The notes under the pieces: model-generated
Databases searched by the model: none
The model's input: the letters and a program-made list of their open reading frames with translations, nothing else
Told to the model about the DNA's origin: nothing
Program-made: the position numbers and the translations under genes
In this document: one piece after another, positions 10,539 to 21,000 of the stretch
How the letters are laid out: each line of letters opens with the position of its first letter
Numbering within the stretch: the stretch's first letter is position 1
Source of the DNA: Tranzscheliella williamsii
Lineage: Eukaryota; Basidiomycota; Ustilaginomycetes; Ustilaginales; Ustilaginaceae
Assembly: GCA_023212725.1 (NCBI GenBank)
Contig: JALBYF010000015.1
Location: forward strand, 124,001-188,000
Length of the DNA: 64,000 nt
Reading direction: 5' to 3'

Positions 10539-11990
10539 TTACTGGAGGCCGAATTCCCAGGTTCTGCATTCACCGCCGCCGGCCTTGCTGGCACGGAGGG
10601 GATGGGTGTCGGCGGCTTGGGCGGCGGGGGTGCGAGTGCGGAGGAGGTCGTGGTTGTCGCTGGAGCTGCGGCCGGGGAACCAGCCGATGGTGCGGCGGTG
10701 CTGGTAGCCCAGCCAGTGGGCGGGGACGAATTCGAAGCTGCGCCAGAGGTGGTAGGAGCGGGGGGGTTCTTTGTAGTTGCGGCCCTTGTAGGTGGACGGG
10801 CGGGCGGGGGTGCGGGAGTGGAGGTTTTGTGGGCTGGCGAGCGAGAGGCCGCGGGCGGCGGCGTCGGCGAGGGTGGGTTTCTTGATGCCCTTGGGCAGCG
10901 CGGGCGCCGAGGCGGCCACGACGGGCAGCATCTGCGGGAGCCGCTTGGCGAGGTTGGCCACGTCCCACAGCGTGTACGGCGCCGCGTTGCGCAGGGTGAT
11001 CAGCACCGACCCGCGCTTCGCCGGCGGGCGCAGCGGCTGCACCGCCGCCATCTGCGCCGCCGTCGCCTCGATCACGGCGCGATCCGCCTCCTCTACACCA
11101 TCCAGCACCGTCCCATCCACCTCATCGTCCACACCGACATCCGCGTCCGCCTCGTCATCGTCATCGTCGTCGTCGTCGTCATCTTCATCGGAGTCGGTGC
11201 GATGCGGCTTGCGTGTGCCGCTACCGCCGGGCGCATACTCTGGCGGCGGTCCGGATGTCAGGTACGGGGCGACGGAGACGAGGAAACGCAGGAGGAGGAG
11301 CTGGTTGGCGAGCACGTTGCGCGTCTCGTCCTTGTGGCCGGCGCCGACGTGCGGGAAGCCGAACCAGACCTTGCTCCACCGACGCTGCTCCGCGGTGCCA
11401 CCTGGCGCGGAGGGGGCGCCGTAGTCGTCGTGCCCGTCCGCGCCCGCCTTGACGCGCGCCTTGCCGCCCGTCACCGCCTTGCACCGCTCCAACTGCCCGG
11501 CATCGACGCCAAAGACCACCACATCGTCCCGCCCCGCCAGCTGCCGGATCCGCTCCACATTGGCGCGCGCGTCCGGATACTTGGCATAGCACTCCTCCTC
11601 GCTGTCGTACGCCGTCGCCAGCACCTGCGACGGCGGGTGCGACCGCGGCGCCATCAGCAGCGACAGCGCAAACGAAAAATTCGCCTCGCCCACAATCAGG
11701 ATCGTATCCTCCCGCGAAAACGGCTGCACGTACTTCTTCTTCCCGGCCCGTGAATCGACCTCCGCAACCACCTCGCTGGCCGCTTCGGCGCGGCCAGCCT
11801 CTGCAGGCTGCTGTGCCTGTTCTCGAGTGGGGGCTTTGCGCTTCGCCCCGCGAGCTGCCCCGGGCGAGGTGCCGATGGACAGCACCTTGCGCCGAGCCGC
11901 CTCTTGCGCCGCCTTCTCGCGCGCCCGCTGCTCCTGCTGCGCCAGGTGCCCGTGCAGAGCCGCCTTGAGATTCCCCTTCTTCTTCGGCAT
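10539..11990 (-). CDS. BMT5: 25S rRNA uridine-N3-methyltransferase, Bmt5-like
   Basis: Predicted nucleolar SAM-dependent methyltransferase of the DUF2431/Bmt5 family; yeast Bmt5 makes m3U2634 in 25S rRNA. Single exon, 483 residues. The N-terminus is short and basic (MPKKKGNLKAALHGHL), followed by a charged Ala/Gln-rich stretch. The Rossmann-type motif SREDTILIVGEANFSFALSL starts near residue 97, followed by ATAYDSEEECYAKYP and WFGFPHVG. A long Asp-rich tract (about 10 consecutive Asp) sits in the middle of the domain as an insertion. The ATG at 11990 is chosen because the open frame continues upstream only to a TTG at 12047. The C-terminal YQHRRTIGWFPG is also family-like. It is divergent from the membrane-protein gene at 12427. 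Confidence 0.88.
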   Translation of the reverse strand: MPKKKGNLKAALHGHLAQQEQRAREKAAQEAARRKVLSIGTSPGAARGAKRKAPTREQAQQPAEAGRAEAASEVVAEVDSRAGKKKYVQPFSREDTILIVGEANFSFALSLLMAPRSHPPSQVLATAYDSEEECYAKYPDARANVERIRQLAGRDDVVVFGVDAGQLERCKAVTGGKARVKAGADGHDDYGAPSAPGGTAEQRRWSKVWFGFPHVGAGHKDETRNVLANQLLLLRFLVSVAPYLTSGPPPEYAPGGSGTRKPHRTDSDEDDDDDDDDDDEADADVGVDDEVDGTVLDGVEEADRAVIEATAAQMAAVQPLRPPAKRGSVLITLRNAAPYTLWDVANLAKRLPQMLPVVAASAPALPKGIKKPTLADAAARGLSLASPQNLHSRTPARPSTYKGRNYKEPPRSYHLWRSFEFVPAHWLGYQHRRTIGWFPGRSSSDNHDLLRTRTPAAQAADTHPLRASKAGGGECRTWEFGLQ

Positions 11991-12426
11991 GATTCTCTGC
12001 CTGTCACCGTTCCTGCTGGGGTCGGTGAGTGATAGGCTTGAAGGCAAGCAACGAATGGTTGGCTTCGATGCCTGCCTCGAGAAAGCCCGTTTCTCATAAT
12101 AATTCTCGCAAAAAAGGAAATTTCCGCTCTCAATTTGCCGAAATCCGACATTGCGCAGCGGAAGTGATAAAGTAACATTAGTAGCGCACCTATCACCACC
12201 CTAATCAGCCTGCTAATCCCTCAGCTACCATCACTCCGCTCTGGCGCTCTCTTGCGACTCAGCCACGTACGCACCAGCATCATCGCCACCAGACGGCCCG
12301 ACGCAGACCCCATCTGGCGACCCATGACGGCGTGACCGGACCGAGTGTGGCAGCCCTGCCGGAAAAGCATTATCTTTCTCGTTCCGCGGTGGTAGGTGCC
12401 TGCAAGCCTGGGACACGTTCACCACG
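11991..12426. other. Divergent promoter region, BMT5 and the gene at 12427
   Basis: 436 bases between two start codons that point away from each other. An AT-richer stretch lies around 12100-12180. No known site was recognised. Confidence 0.5.
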
Positions 12427-14195
12427 ATGACTTCGAAGGCGACAACGGCGACGGCGGCCAATGCAGCGTCGGCCTCGGAGGGAGAGTCCAGCTTCTCGTT
12501 TGCCCGGGATGCTGAGTCGAGGAGGCGGCTGGCAGCATCCTATCGCACGTTCTACCGGCAACATGTGCTCGCGCTGCTGCCTACCTTGCTCGTCCTCGTA
12601 GCTGCCCTCGCCGCGTCCATCCATATCCGCGAGTATTGCCATATTTCGGATACGCCCTCCTACCCGCAAGCGTACCTTGCGGCCCCGAACAGCACCGCTC
12701 ACGTTGGCGATAATCACTACGACGCGCAGCGCTTCAAGCATGACAAGGGGCGGTGCCGAAGCATTTTCGACTCTCAGCTCATCCTTTCAACGCTGGCCCT
12801 CGGACTGGTCGGATGGCTCGCCTCGTACACCAGCCGCAGAGCGTGCTGGGCGCTGGCGGATAGACTCATCCCGACGCTCTACGCATCCAGCTTGACCTTT
12901 TTCTCGCGTTCGCGCAGCTTCCGCTTTCCGCAGTCTGACACCCCGACAGGCGTAGAGAATCTGGTGGTGACGACCGCCATCGCCCTCCAAGCTCTGATCG
13001 CCGAGTCTCTCCGTGTCCTTTCTTTTTTCTGGGCCTGCTGCATCCTGGTCACCGCGCTCTATCTATACCCCAAGCAAGCGGCCCCGGCCCCAGCCCTGCC
13101 CGCGCAGCTCCCGTCCAACTCTCTCCTGAATCTGCCGTTCACCCTCAACGAGGCGCCAGAGTGGGCGTGGAGACTCACTTTCCGAGACCCGAGGTTCTTT
13201 GTCGCCGCGTGGTCCTCCATCGCCTGGGCCCTGGCTGAGCTCGGTTTCGGAGCGCTCCAGATCCTTCACCAGGTCAGTCTGTACAAACCGGCCGACGCCG
13301 ATCCCGCCGACGAGGAACAGTGGCCGCTGCAAGCAGACGTGACGAGCCTCCACGAGGCGGAGGAAGTGCAGACCGTGGCAAACGCCGGACAGTCCGGATT
13401 CAGCGTGCTTTCTGGGCATCCGCCTCCGAATGCAGCCGGCAACAGGACAAGGCGTCTCTCGGCTTCCCAGGCGCTCGAGCAGGCTAGGCAACGGCTGATC
13501 CAGCCGTCGTCGGCCGGACGCGCCAGCAGCAGGTCGCCTGGCGCAGTCCCCAACTATGGAGCTGCCGATTCGAACGCGGCAGCGGCGGCCCTGATGGACG
13601 GGGTCGTGGAAGAGGAGGAGGAGAACCTGGACGAGCCGGACACGGACGTAAGCGGTTCGCAGTTCTCCGCATCCACCGTATCGCTGCTTGATGAGGAGCT
13701 GGAAGAAGAAGTGCAGCGGTTCCTCGTCGCCAAGAAACGCGCCGAGGTCGAAGCGATCTTGGGCGTGCCGCTGCCCGACATCCCGGTCGCGCTCTGTGCG
13801 CTCTGGCGCCTGGATGCCATGTTGTGGAGCGTGGGCAGCAGCGTACGTAGTCTGTTTTGCTCGTGTTGTTCGAGCCGTCCGACACTCACCGTCCCGTCCG
13901 CTGCCTTTTTGCAACCGTACAGCTGCTGCTGACTTCTTCGTTCACCCACGCGCAGGGCGCGCTGGGCCGCATGGCGCACAAGGAGTTCGACCTGGCCGAT
14001 ACCTTCCAGCTCTTCCCGCCCGTGCGCGGCTTCGCCGGCACGTTTGCCGTCCTTGTCGTCCTGCATACCATTGTCTCTACCCTGTGGGCCACCTCGCTTC
14101 CCACGCTCGGCTTCGCCGCCACCACGTACGCCTCCCTCCTCTTCGGCCTCGCCATCATGGTCGCCGCCCTTGCCCGCTGGGGCCTCCTGATCTGA
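12427..14195 (+). CDS. Unrecognised multi-span membrane protein
   Basis: I do not recognise the family. Two exons, 12427-13842 and 13956-14195, are joined by a GTACGT/CAG intron in phase 0 with a CTGAC branch site, giving 551 residues. Six hydrophobic segments are visible, near residues 45-66, 118-135, 195-215, 255-280, 498-519 and 521-550, consistent with an integral membrane protein. Between the fourth and fifth lies a long hydrophilic region with acidic runs (EEEEENLDEPDTDVSG and ELEEEVQRFL), probably cytosolic. The N-terminal 35 residues are Ala/Thr/Ser-rich without a signal peptide. The last exon encodes GALGRMAHKEFDLADTFQLF then two helices, which argues strongly for the intron. Codon use and GC match neighbouring genes, so it looks like a real, conserved gene of this lineage. 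Confidence 0.75.
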
Positions 14196-14496
14196 CCCCA
14201 CCGCGCCACCTCGATACCCAGCCCTGCTCCCCTGCCATAGCCGTTCCCGCCTCGTCGCCCAGCTCGTCCAGCCAACTACCGCGCCGCCGCGGCACGGGAG
14301 CCGAATCGGAACAGCACGAAACATTGGCTGCGCAACAAGAGCGAAGATGAACCTTGTGGTATTGGAGTTGAATACAAGAGATGCAATGATGCGAAACGGG
14401 GACCGTAGAGCTGCGTGGGACGCGACAAAAAAGGACGGGAGGAGAGGGGGCCTGGTTGAACAAGGGGAGGAGGGGAGGAGGGGAGGCTGACGGTTT
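14196..14496. other. Convergent 3' region
   Basis: 301 bases between the stop codons of the membrane-protein gene and FOL1. It includes a G/A-rich run (about 14428-14488). No gene is seen. Confidence 0.5.
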
Positions 14497-17169
14497 TTAT
14501 TGGGACGTGCGGAAGATGGCGTCGGAGGTGAGGGCGACGTCTTTGATCTGGCGGACGTCGTGGACGCGGAGGATGTCGGCGCCGGCGGCGATGGCTGCGG
14601 TGCAGGCGGCTGCGGTTGCGTAGAGGCGTTCCTTGGGGTCGGGGTGGGCGGTGATTGTGCCGAGGAACCTTTTGCGGGAGACGCCGACGAGGATGGGGAA
14701 GGAGGCTAGGGAAGAGCAGGGCTGGGAGAGGGAGGAGGGTTGGGAGAGGGGGGAGGAGGTGGGGGGAGTGGGGGGTGCGGAGGCGGTGGCGGGGCGGGGG
14801 TGGGTGAGGCGGGCGAGGTGGCGGAGGAGGGTGAGGTTGGCGGCGCTGTCCTTCGCGAAGCCGATGCCTGGGTCGAGGAGGATGTGCCAGCGGCGGAGGC
14901 CTGCGCGGAGTGCGCGGTCGAGGCTCGCCTCAAGCTCGGAGCGGACGGCGGCGACGACATTGCCGCCGTCGTACGTGGCGAGGCGGTGCATTGTGCGGCT
15001 GTTGCCGCGCATGTGCATCAGCACGTACGGGCAGCGCCAGCGCCGCGCGACCGCCAGAATCCCCCCATCCCGCTCCCCGCCCGAGACATCATTGATCATG
15101 TCGGCACCCACCCCCAGCGCCGCCTCCGCCACCGACGCCCGGAAGGTATCCACCGACACGGGCACCACAATGCCCGCCCCCCGGATCGCCGCAATCACCG
15201 CCACCACCCGCGCCGCCTCCTCCCCGGCACTCACCTCGGCAGCCTGCGGCGCCGTACTCATTCCGCCCACATCCAGCACGTCTGCCCCCGCCGCCACCAT
15301 CGCCCGCGCCGTCTCAACCGCCCTGGAAGCGACTAAATTGTCGCCGCCGTCCGAGAACGAATCCGGCGTGGCATTGATAATGCCCATAACAAACGTCTTG
15401 GATCCCCACGCCCATGTAGGCGTCTCGCGGGAACGGCCACCCGCGGGGCCGGACGCGAGCGGCAGCACCTTGCGAATCCCGCTCGGCACATAGTCGGGCG
15501 ACTTCTGCAGCATCACGAGGAGCTGCGACAGGGTCCGGGAGAGCGTCGGATGCTCAAAGTCCGGCAGGATATCCTTGAGCGGCTCCAGGACGAACTCGCG
15601 CTCCTTGATGCCGGGGTGGGGAATCACCAGCCGCGGCGCATCGTTCAGCTCGAGATGGTCATAGAGCAGGATGTCAAGATCGACCGACCGCGGGCCCTTG
15701 TCGGGCACTCCGGTCTTGTCCCTGCCGAGCTTGACCTCGATGGACTGGGTGAGCGTGAGAAGGTCGTGCGGCGACAGCTTGGTCGCAATGCGGCAGGCGG
15801 CGTTCAGGAAGCTGGGCTGGTCCAGCACGTACATCGGGGCCGTCTCGTAGAGGAAGCTCGTGTCCACCAGCACGCAGTCCTCTGCCTCGCTAAGCGCCTG
15901 GACCGCTGCCTCGATGTTGGCGGCACGGTCGCCCATATTGGAGCCGAGTGCGATGGCAGCAACGTGCCAGCCCTGGTCGACGTCCACTGCCGGCAGCCGG
16001 GAAAGCGGACTACCCGCTGCGTCGCTACTGCTAGCAAGCGCCAACGACGAGGGCGACGAAGCACTGGTTAGGCCGGTGCTGGCCTGCAGCTGAGCCTGCA
16101 GCTTTTCCTGCTCCTGCCTGGCCTCGTGCTCAAAGAACTCGCGAGAGCGCTCCACCTCGACGCCGGCGCTGCTGGCAAACATGATGGCGCTCGGCTTGTC
16201 GACGCTGACACGAATCTTCTCCACCTTGTTCTGCAGCACGGCGACGCGGGCGATGGACGTGGCCAGACTCTCGACCGTCTTGTACGAGCTCGCTTCGACA
16301 TAGGCCGAAATGCTGCGCACGATGGTGCGATAGTTGTGCTGCTTGCTGACGACATCCAGAATGCCGGCGTTGTGGTTGTTGGACTCTTTGGCACGCTGGA
16401 GACCCGAGTAGATGGCGAGGTTGAGCTTGACGTTCTGCCTGTCCTCCCTTTCCCATGGGTTAACGCCGAGGATGATATTGATGACCAGGTCTCGAACGAT
16501 GACCTTGTCGTCCAACGCCAAGATCGAGTTGGGGGAGAGCCTGAGCTGCGAGATCTGAGAGGCATCTACCGGCGCGGAGATGGGCGTGCCATCGGCGAGG
16601 AGATAGTCGCTTGCGGTCCGGGCGATCTGTACGCCGGCCGAAGCGGCGTGCAGGAGCGATCTGGGCTTCTCGACATTGAGCGTCACCTTGGGCGCATGGA
16701 GGACAAAAAGGCAGACGGTGGCCAGCCCCTCTGCCAAGGCTTCCAAGCTCCGGTATCGATGCGCGGCGCAGTGCGCTTCGAGCTGCTTGACGAGGACGCC
16801 GTAATGGATGCTATAGGGCAAATGGTCCGACCTGCCTGCCTTGGAGACATTGGTGTGGACCCTTGCATCAATCGTGACCGGTTGCGCCTGAACGCGCTCC
16901 CAGTTGTCGACGCCGACAATCATGCGCACCTCGAGCTTCTTGACGACGATCAGGTCGGGCAGCTCATCCTGCGAGGACATATCTGCACGAGTCAGCGAGG
17001 AAGAGAAGAAGCGGCGGCGGTGACCGTCGCAATAGGCTCGCTGTCCGGCGAGAGGCAGCTTCGATGCGGGCCTCAAAGCAGACAAGACAGGTGCCAGTCG
17101 ATCGAAACCTGTAGAGAATCCCCGCGCTGTGGAGAGGAACAGTGTCGTTGTCGTCGACGAAGCTACCAT
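14497..17169 (-). CDS. FOL1: Trifunctional folate biosynthesis protein Fol1
   Basis: One 890-residue single-exon protein carrying dihydroneopterin aldolase, hydroxymethyl-dihydropterin pyrophosphokinase (HPPK) and dihydropteroate synthase (DHPS), the route to folate that fungi have and animals lack. Residues 1 to about 63 are rich in Ser/Thr/Arg/Ala with RRRFFSSS, a likely mitochondrial presequence. Two aldolase repeats follow (about 72-185 and 205-335; each with an IVGVxxWER or ILGVNPWER motif). HPPK (about 400-560) shows ALGSNMGDRAANIE and GPRSVDLDILLY. DHPS (about 590-890) shows MGIINATPDSFSDGG, SVDTFRASV, INDVSGG, LLDPGIGFAK and VGVSRKRFLG. The DHPS loop that is normally STRP reads STAP (Ala640). 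An in-frame ATG near residue 64 could start a cytosolic form. Confidence 0.95.
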   Translation of the reverse strand: MVASSTTTTLFLSTARGFSTGFDRLAPVLSALRPASKLPLAGQRAYCDGHRRRFFSSSLTRADMSSQDELPDLIVVKKLEVRMIVGVDNWERVQAQPVTIDARVHTNVSKAGRSDHLPYSIHYGVLVKQLEAHCAAHRYRSLEALAEGLATVCLFVLHAPKVTLNVEKPRSLLHAASAGVQIARTASDYLLADGTPISAPVDASQISQLRLSPNSILALDDKVIVRDLVINIILGVNPWEREDRQNVKLNLAIYSGLQRAKESNNHNAGILDVVSKQHNYRTIVRSISAYVEASSYKTVESLATSIARVAVLQNKVEKIRVSVDKPSAIMFASSAGVEVERSREFFEHEARQEQEKLQAQLQASTGLTSASSPSSLALASSSDAAGSPLSRLPAVDVDQGWHVAAIALGSNMGDRAANIEAAVQALSEAEDCVLVDTSFLYETAPMYVLDQPSFLNAACRIATKLSPHDLLTLTQSIEVKLGRDKTGVPDKGPRSVDLDILLYDHLELNDAPRLVIPHPGIKEREFVLEPLKDILPDFEHPTLSRTLSQLLVMLQKSPDYVPSGIRKVLPLASGPAGGRSRETPTWAWGSKTFVMGIINATPDSFSDGGDNLVASRAVETARAMVAAGADVLDVGGMSTAPQAAEVSAGEEAARVVAVIAAIRGAGIVVPVSVDTFRASVAEAALGVGADMINDVSGGERDGGILAVARRWRCPYVLMHMRGNSRTMHRLATYDGGNVVAAVRSELEASLDRALRAGLRRWHILLDPGIGFAKDSAANLTLLRHLARLTHPRPATASAPPTPPTSSPLSQPSSLSQPCSSLASFPILVGVSRKRFLGTITAHPDPKERLYATAAACTAAIAAGADILRVHDVRQIKDVALTSDAIFRTSQ

Positions 17170-18028
17170 GCCATCCTTCGGGTCGGCGTTCTGAGTCTAT
17201 GTCGCAGCAGCTGAGGGTCGCAAGGCTAGTAGTACTCGTTACTGCTTGCAAGCTGCCACCAACGACGACTTCTTCGAAGCCTCTGAGGAAGCCGTGGCCC
17301 TCAAGCAAATCTAACACGCATAAAAAATCTTTCAGTCACGAGTAAGTCGCAGTCGCAGTGCGAGTGACTCTCGTCCGTATCTCCTGCCCGATCCCCGGGC
17401 AAGGCCGCGGCAATGAGGGAGCTGCTTTTTTGCGGCGGGCAAAAGGCGGCTCGATTCAAGCGCACGTTGTCAAGGCGCGAACTACACTGAGAGGCGCTTC
17501 ATATCCTCAATTCTGATGGATTCAATTTCAAGATTCACAATTTTATTGCGTTCTGCTCAGCCAAACGCCCCATCTCGATTTGCCATCGACGATCGACTCA
17601 GCCCGCCCAGCTTGCGGCCCACAGTCTAACATCAACACCATCTTACAACGGCCGCTCGACACCATCGCCACCCAACGCCGGCCTCTGTTCCAGCCACCAA
17701 GCAGCATCACAATCGCAACACCGACACCAACAGGAAAGCGGTCGTCCAGCTCAGCTTGACTCGCTACTCGGGTCGGGACCTCGCCCCGCTACATTGCCGA
17801 CGAGATGATGACGGAGGACTCTGCATTTTCTCACCAACTGCGACTGCCACTCATTCCGCTCTAAGATTGCTCTTTTCATGCTCACCGCCTTCTGAGCCAC
17901 CGAGGATCCAACTCTGAACAGCTCGCCAGCCTCACAGCTCGCCAGCCTCACAGCTCGCCAGCCTCACAGCTTGCCAGCCTCACAGCTCGCCAGCCTCACG
18001 GCTCGGTCTAGGACACGACCCGGGCAGG
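17170..18028. other. Divergent region between FOL1 and the EST1/SMG6-type gene
   Basis: 859 bases with AT-rich patches (about 17500-17580) and a 16-base minisatellite ending 22 bases before the downstream start codon. No coding potential was recognised. Confidence 0.55.
17919..18006. repeat. 16-base minisatellite, five copies
   Basis: CAGCTCGCCAGCCTCA occurs five times head to tail (17919-17998). The fourth copy has one change (C to T), and half a degenerate copy follows to about 18006. It ends 22 bases before the ATG at 18029, so it is probably in the 5' leader of that mRNA. Confidence 0.9.
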
Positions 18029-21000
18029 ATGCCGTTCCAGCACTCGGGTCCTACTGTTTCGGCCGCCTTCTTTCCCACCCCGAGCTTGAGCCATCCGCCT
18101 GGGCTGTCCTTACCTTCTTCCTCTCCCGCCAAGCGAGCTCCCGCGTCCGCTCTCACTACGTCTGGACCCGCCGCTGATACGCCCGCCGCAGCGCCACCAC
18201 CACGCAAGCAACACCACGTCTCTTTCCAGGACGGCGCCGATCCGCCCTCTTCCGGCCGCAGGCGAGGTCGCGGACACCAGAAGAATCGCACAGACAACAA
18301 CGACAGCAAGGATCGCGACTCGGAAGTTGGCAGCTCCAGGCCGAGCAGCTCTCGTGCCTCGTCGCGGCAGAGCCGTGGTGATCTCTGCGAGCCTGAATCA
18401 TCCAAGTCGACAGGCGGAGATAGCGCCCCCAGCAGCTCTTCACGCTCTCGTAAAGCCAATCGAAACCGCGTTGACAGGAAATCAGATCGCTCGCAGCCAC
18501 GCTCCGACAAGGGTCATCGCGCTTTATCAGAAGAGGAGCATCAAGCTGCTTCGTCTCAGCAGGGTGCCTCTTTCCCCGCCGAGCTATCCACTGCCCCCCT
18601 CAAGAAAGAGAGCAGGTCGAGGGAAGGTAGTGTCGCCGCAAAGCGTTTTCGACAGCAGTCTGGCCAGACTGCCTTGGCGGATCCACGTGAACAGGAGGAT
18701 ACCAAGGCCGAGCCCAGTCCCCGGCCCCCTCATCCGGGTACCAGCAGGAGAGATCGCTACACTCGCTCTCATGAGCCCAGGCATGCCGCCGGCGAAGTAC
18801 CGGCAGCTCGCGATGGCCGCCAGCTGTTCGATCCCCGTCGCGATGATCCTGTCAAGTTTGCGAGCCAGCATCGCTACCAAACCGATGAACGAGCTCGGGT
18901 GACGCCCAGTGCTTCTTCACCACGTACAACCAACACAACCGTCCCTGCCGGTCCTCACGCTGTCATGAGAAGAGACATGTCCTCCTCGTCCAGCAGCCAG
19001 CATACCCGAAGCCCGAACCTCAACACCTCTATACCCGAACAGCAGCCCAGCAACACAGCTCTCAGCATGGAAGATCCTGCAACGTTGCAGGCGCACGTCT
19101 TGGAAATCAAACAGACCTATCGAATGATATCCTTGATCGAATCCAACCTCCAAGAAACCCATCAGAAGGAGATAGAACGACAGAGACAGGCCATGGGCGA
19201 TTCGCTCCCGCCTGACTCCTTGGATCGCTCTTACTGGATTAGACTCATCGTCAAGCACCGCGATTTGGCCGAATGCCACTCTTCCTTCCTCGAGATGACC
19301 TGCCGGCCGGAGCTCCCCCGCTCCATCCAGGCGCTCGCTGAGGTTTATAATCTGCCGTCCCGTTTGTGGCAGACGGGTTTCCATCTTATGCTCGAGAGCC
19401 TCAGGACGTCCCTCTCATCTCAGCAAGATAACGCCGGACCTGACCGTAAGGCCGAACTCCTCGATCATCTAACTGAGTTCATCTATTACGCCTATTCCTT
19501 CTACTCGACATTGCATGAGTCAGAACGGTACAAATGCTTTCGCCGAGCCTGGATCGAAAGTCTCGGCGACCTTTCCAGATACCGAATGGCCGTCGCCAAT
19601 CTGGCTGCAAGCATGTCGATCGACGGCGGCGGAGGAGAGATCCGCAACAAGCCAGACTCTCGAAAGAAAAGCGCCGCCGAAGCCCGCATCGACGACGACG
19701 ATGAGGACGATGCCGATTCCATTCTTCTCAATGCGGACCCGGCAGACAAGGCCAGTATTGGAAGTGCTGCTCTTGGCGACTGGGAATGGACAGAGAAAGA
19801 GACCTGGCGTCAGACCGCCAAGGAATGGTATGCCATGGGCGTCACCGAGGCCCCCACCATCGGCCGTCTTCACCATCATCTTGGCGTGCTGAGTCGCTGC
19901 GACAACGACCTGCGCGCTTTACATCATCTCACAAAAAGGCAAGTGTTGTGTGGCCTCCCCTTAGTCTTCAGAAACCTTTTCCTTCGTGCTGACATCCCAC
20001 GTGATTGCCTCGCTCTGTTATCCTCCGCTGCAGCCTGATCGCGGCGAAACCTTTTTCGATGGCTAAGGACAGTGTTCTGAGCCTGTTCGATCAACAGCGC
20101 CAGTCGTTGCGCTTTCAACCAGATAGCTCCATCGAAGAGCTGTTCATCTACCTCCATGGACTCCTCATCACTCGAGTCCAGCTTGATGACTTCGGGCCCG
20201 TCTTCTCCAAGCTCGTAACAAAGCTTAAGAACCGTTTGGAGGAATACGGCACCAGCTGTTTACCTCAATCTACCTGGATGATGATGGCTTGCATCAATAT
20301 CGCCGGCCTCTTGCAGTACGGAGCCGACGACTCTGTGCTTGTCGACTTGCTGCTGCAAGGTTCGGGCAAAGCACCCAAAAGGGTCAAGAGGACGGAAAAG
20401 TCGAAATCGGCCACACCCACCGCCATCATGGTCAATCAGGTGGCCAAAACAGAAGACAATTATCTGAGCGAGCTTCCACGCGATGCCGAATGGGATAGTG
20501 ACTCGGACGAAGAGTCTGACCCTGCCGACGTTCCCCAAGTCATACCCCTCGAGAGCAAAGCGGACGAGATTGATCCCGTTGACGAGCTGATTTTGGTGTT
20601 GCGGCACGCGGCAACCTTGTGCTTCCGAATGCTATCTCTGGCTCTTCAGCCAGCCGAAGCAGCTAGCGATGCTCGATCGAACCCTTACTCGACGATTATC
20701 ACCACTTTCTTGCTATCCTTCTGTTCGTCCAAGCGGGCATGCCGCTTGGTGGAGCGGTTCATCCCGTGGCGTCTTTGGCTGGGCCGGATCGAGACGGCTG
20801 TCTCCCTGAACGAGCGCGATTGGCCGAAATGCCTCTCGGGGGCCTACATACCAGCGGATCTCCTACTGCCGGAGGATCTTTGCCTCAGAGGCATCGTGGG
20901 TCTTCCACGCCAGTTATACGACAGAAACGTCTGGCGTGGGGATTCGCCTTGCTCCCTTTCCGACCACCGCGAGGGCTTTGAGAGCGAGGTTGCTGTGTTG

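Noticed and set aside
10524..11753. 409-codon plus-strand frame opposite BMT5
   Set aside because: Gly/Arg/Val-rich shadow of the BMT5 coding strand; the Bmt5 motifs are clear on the minus strand.
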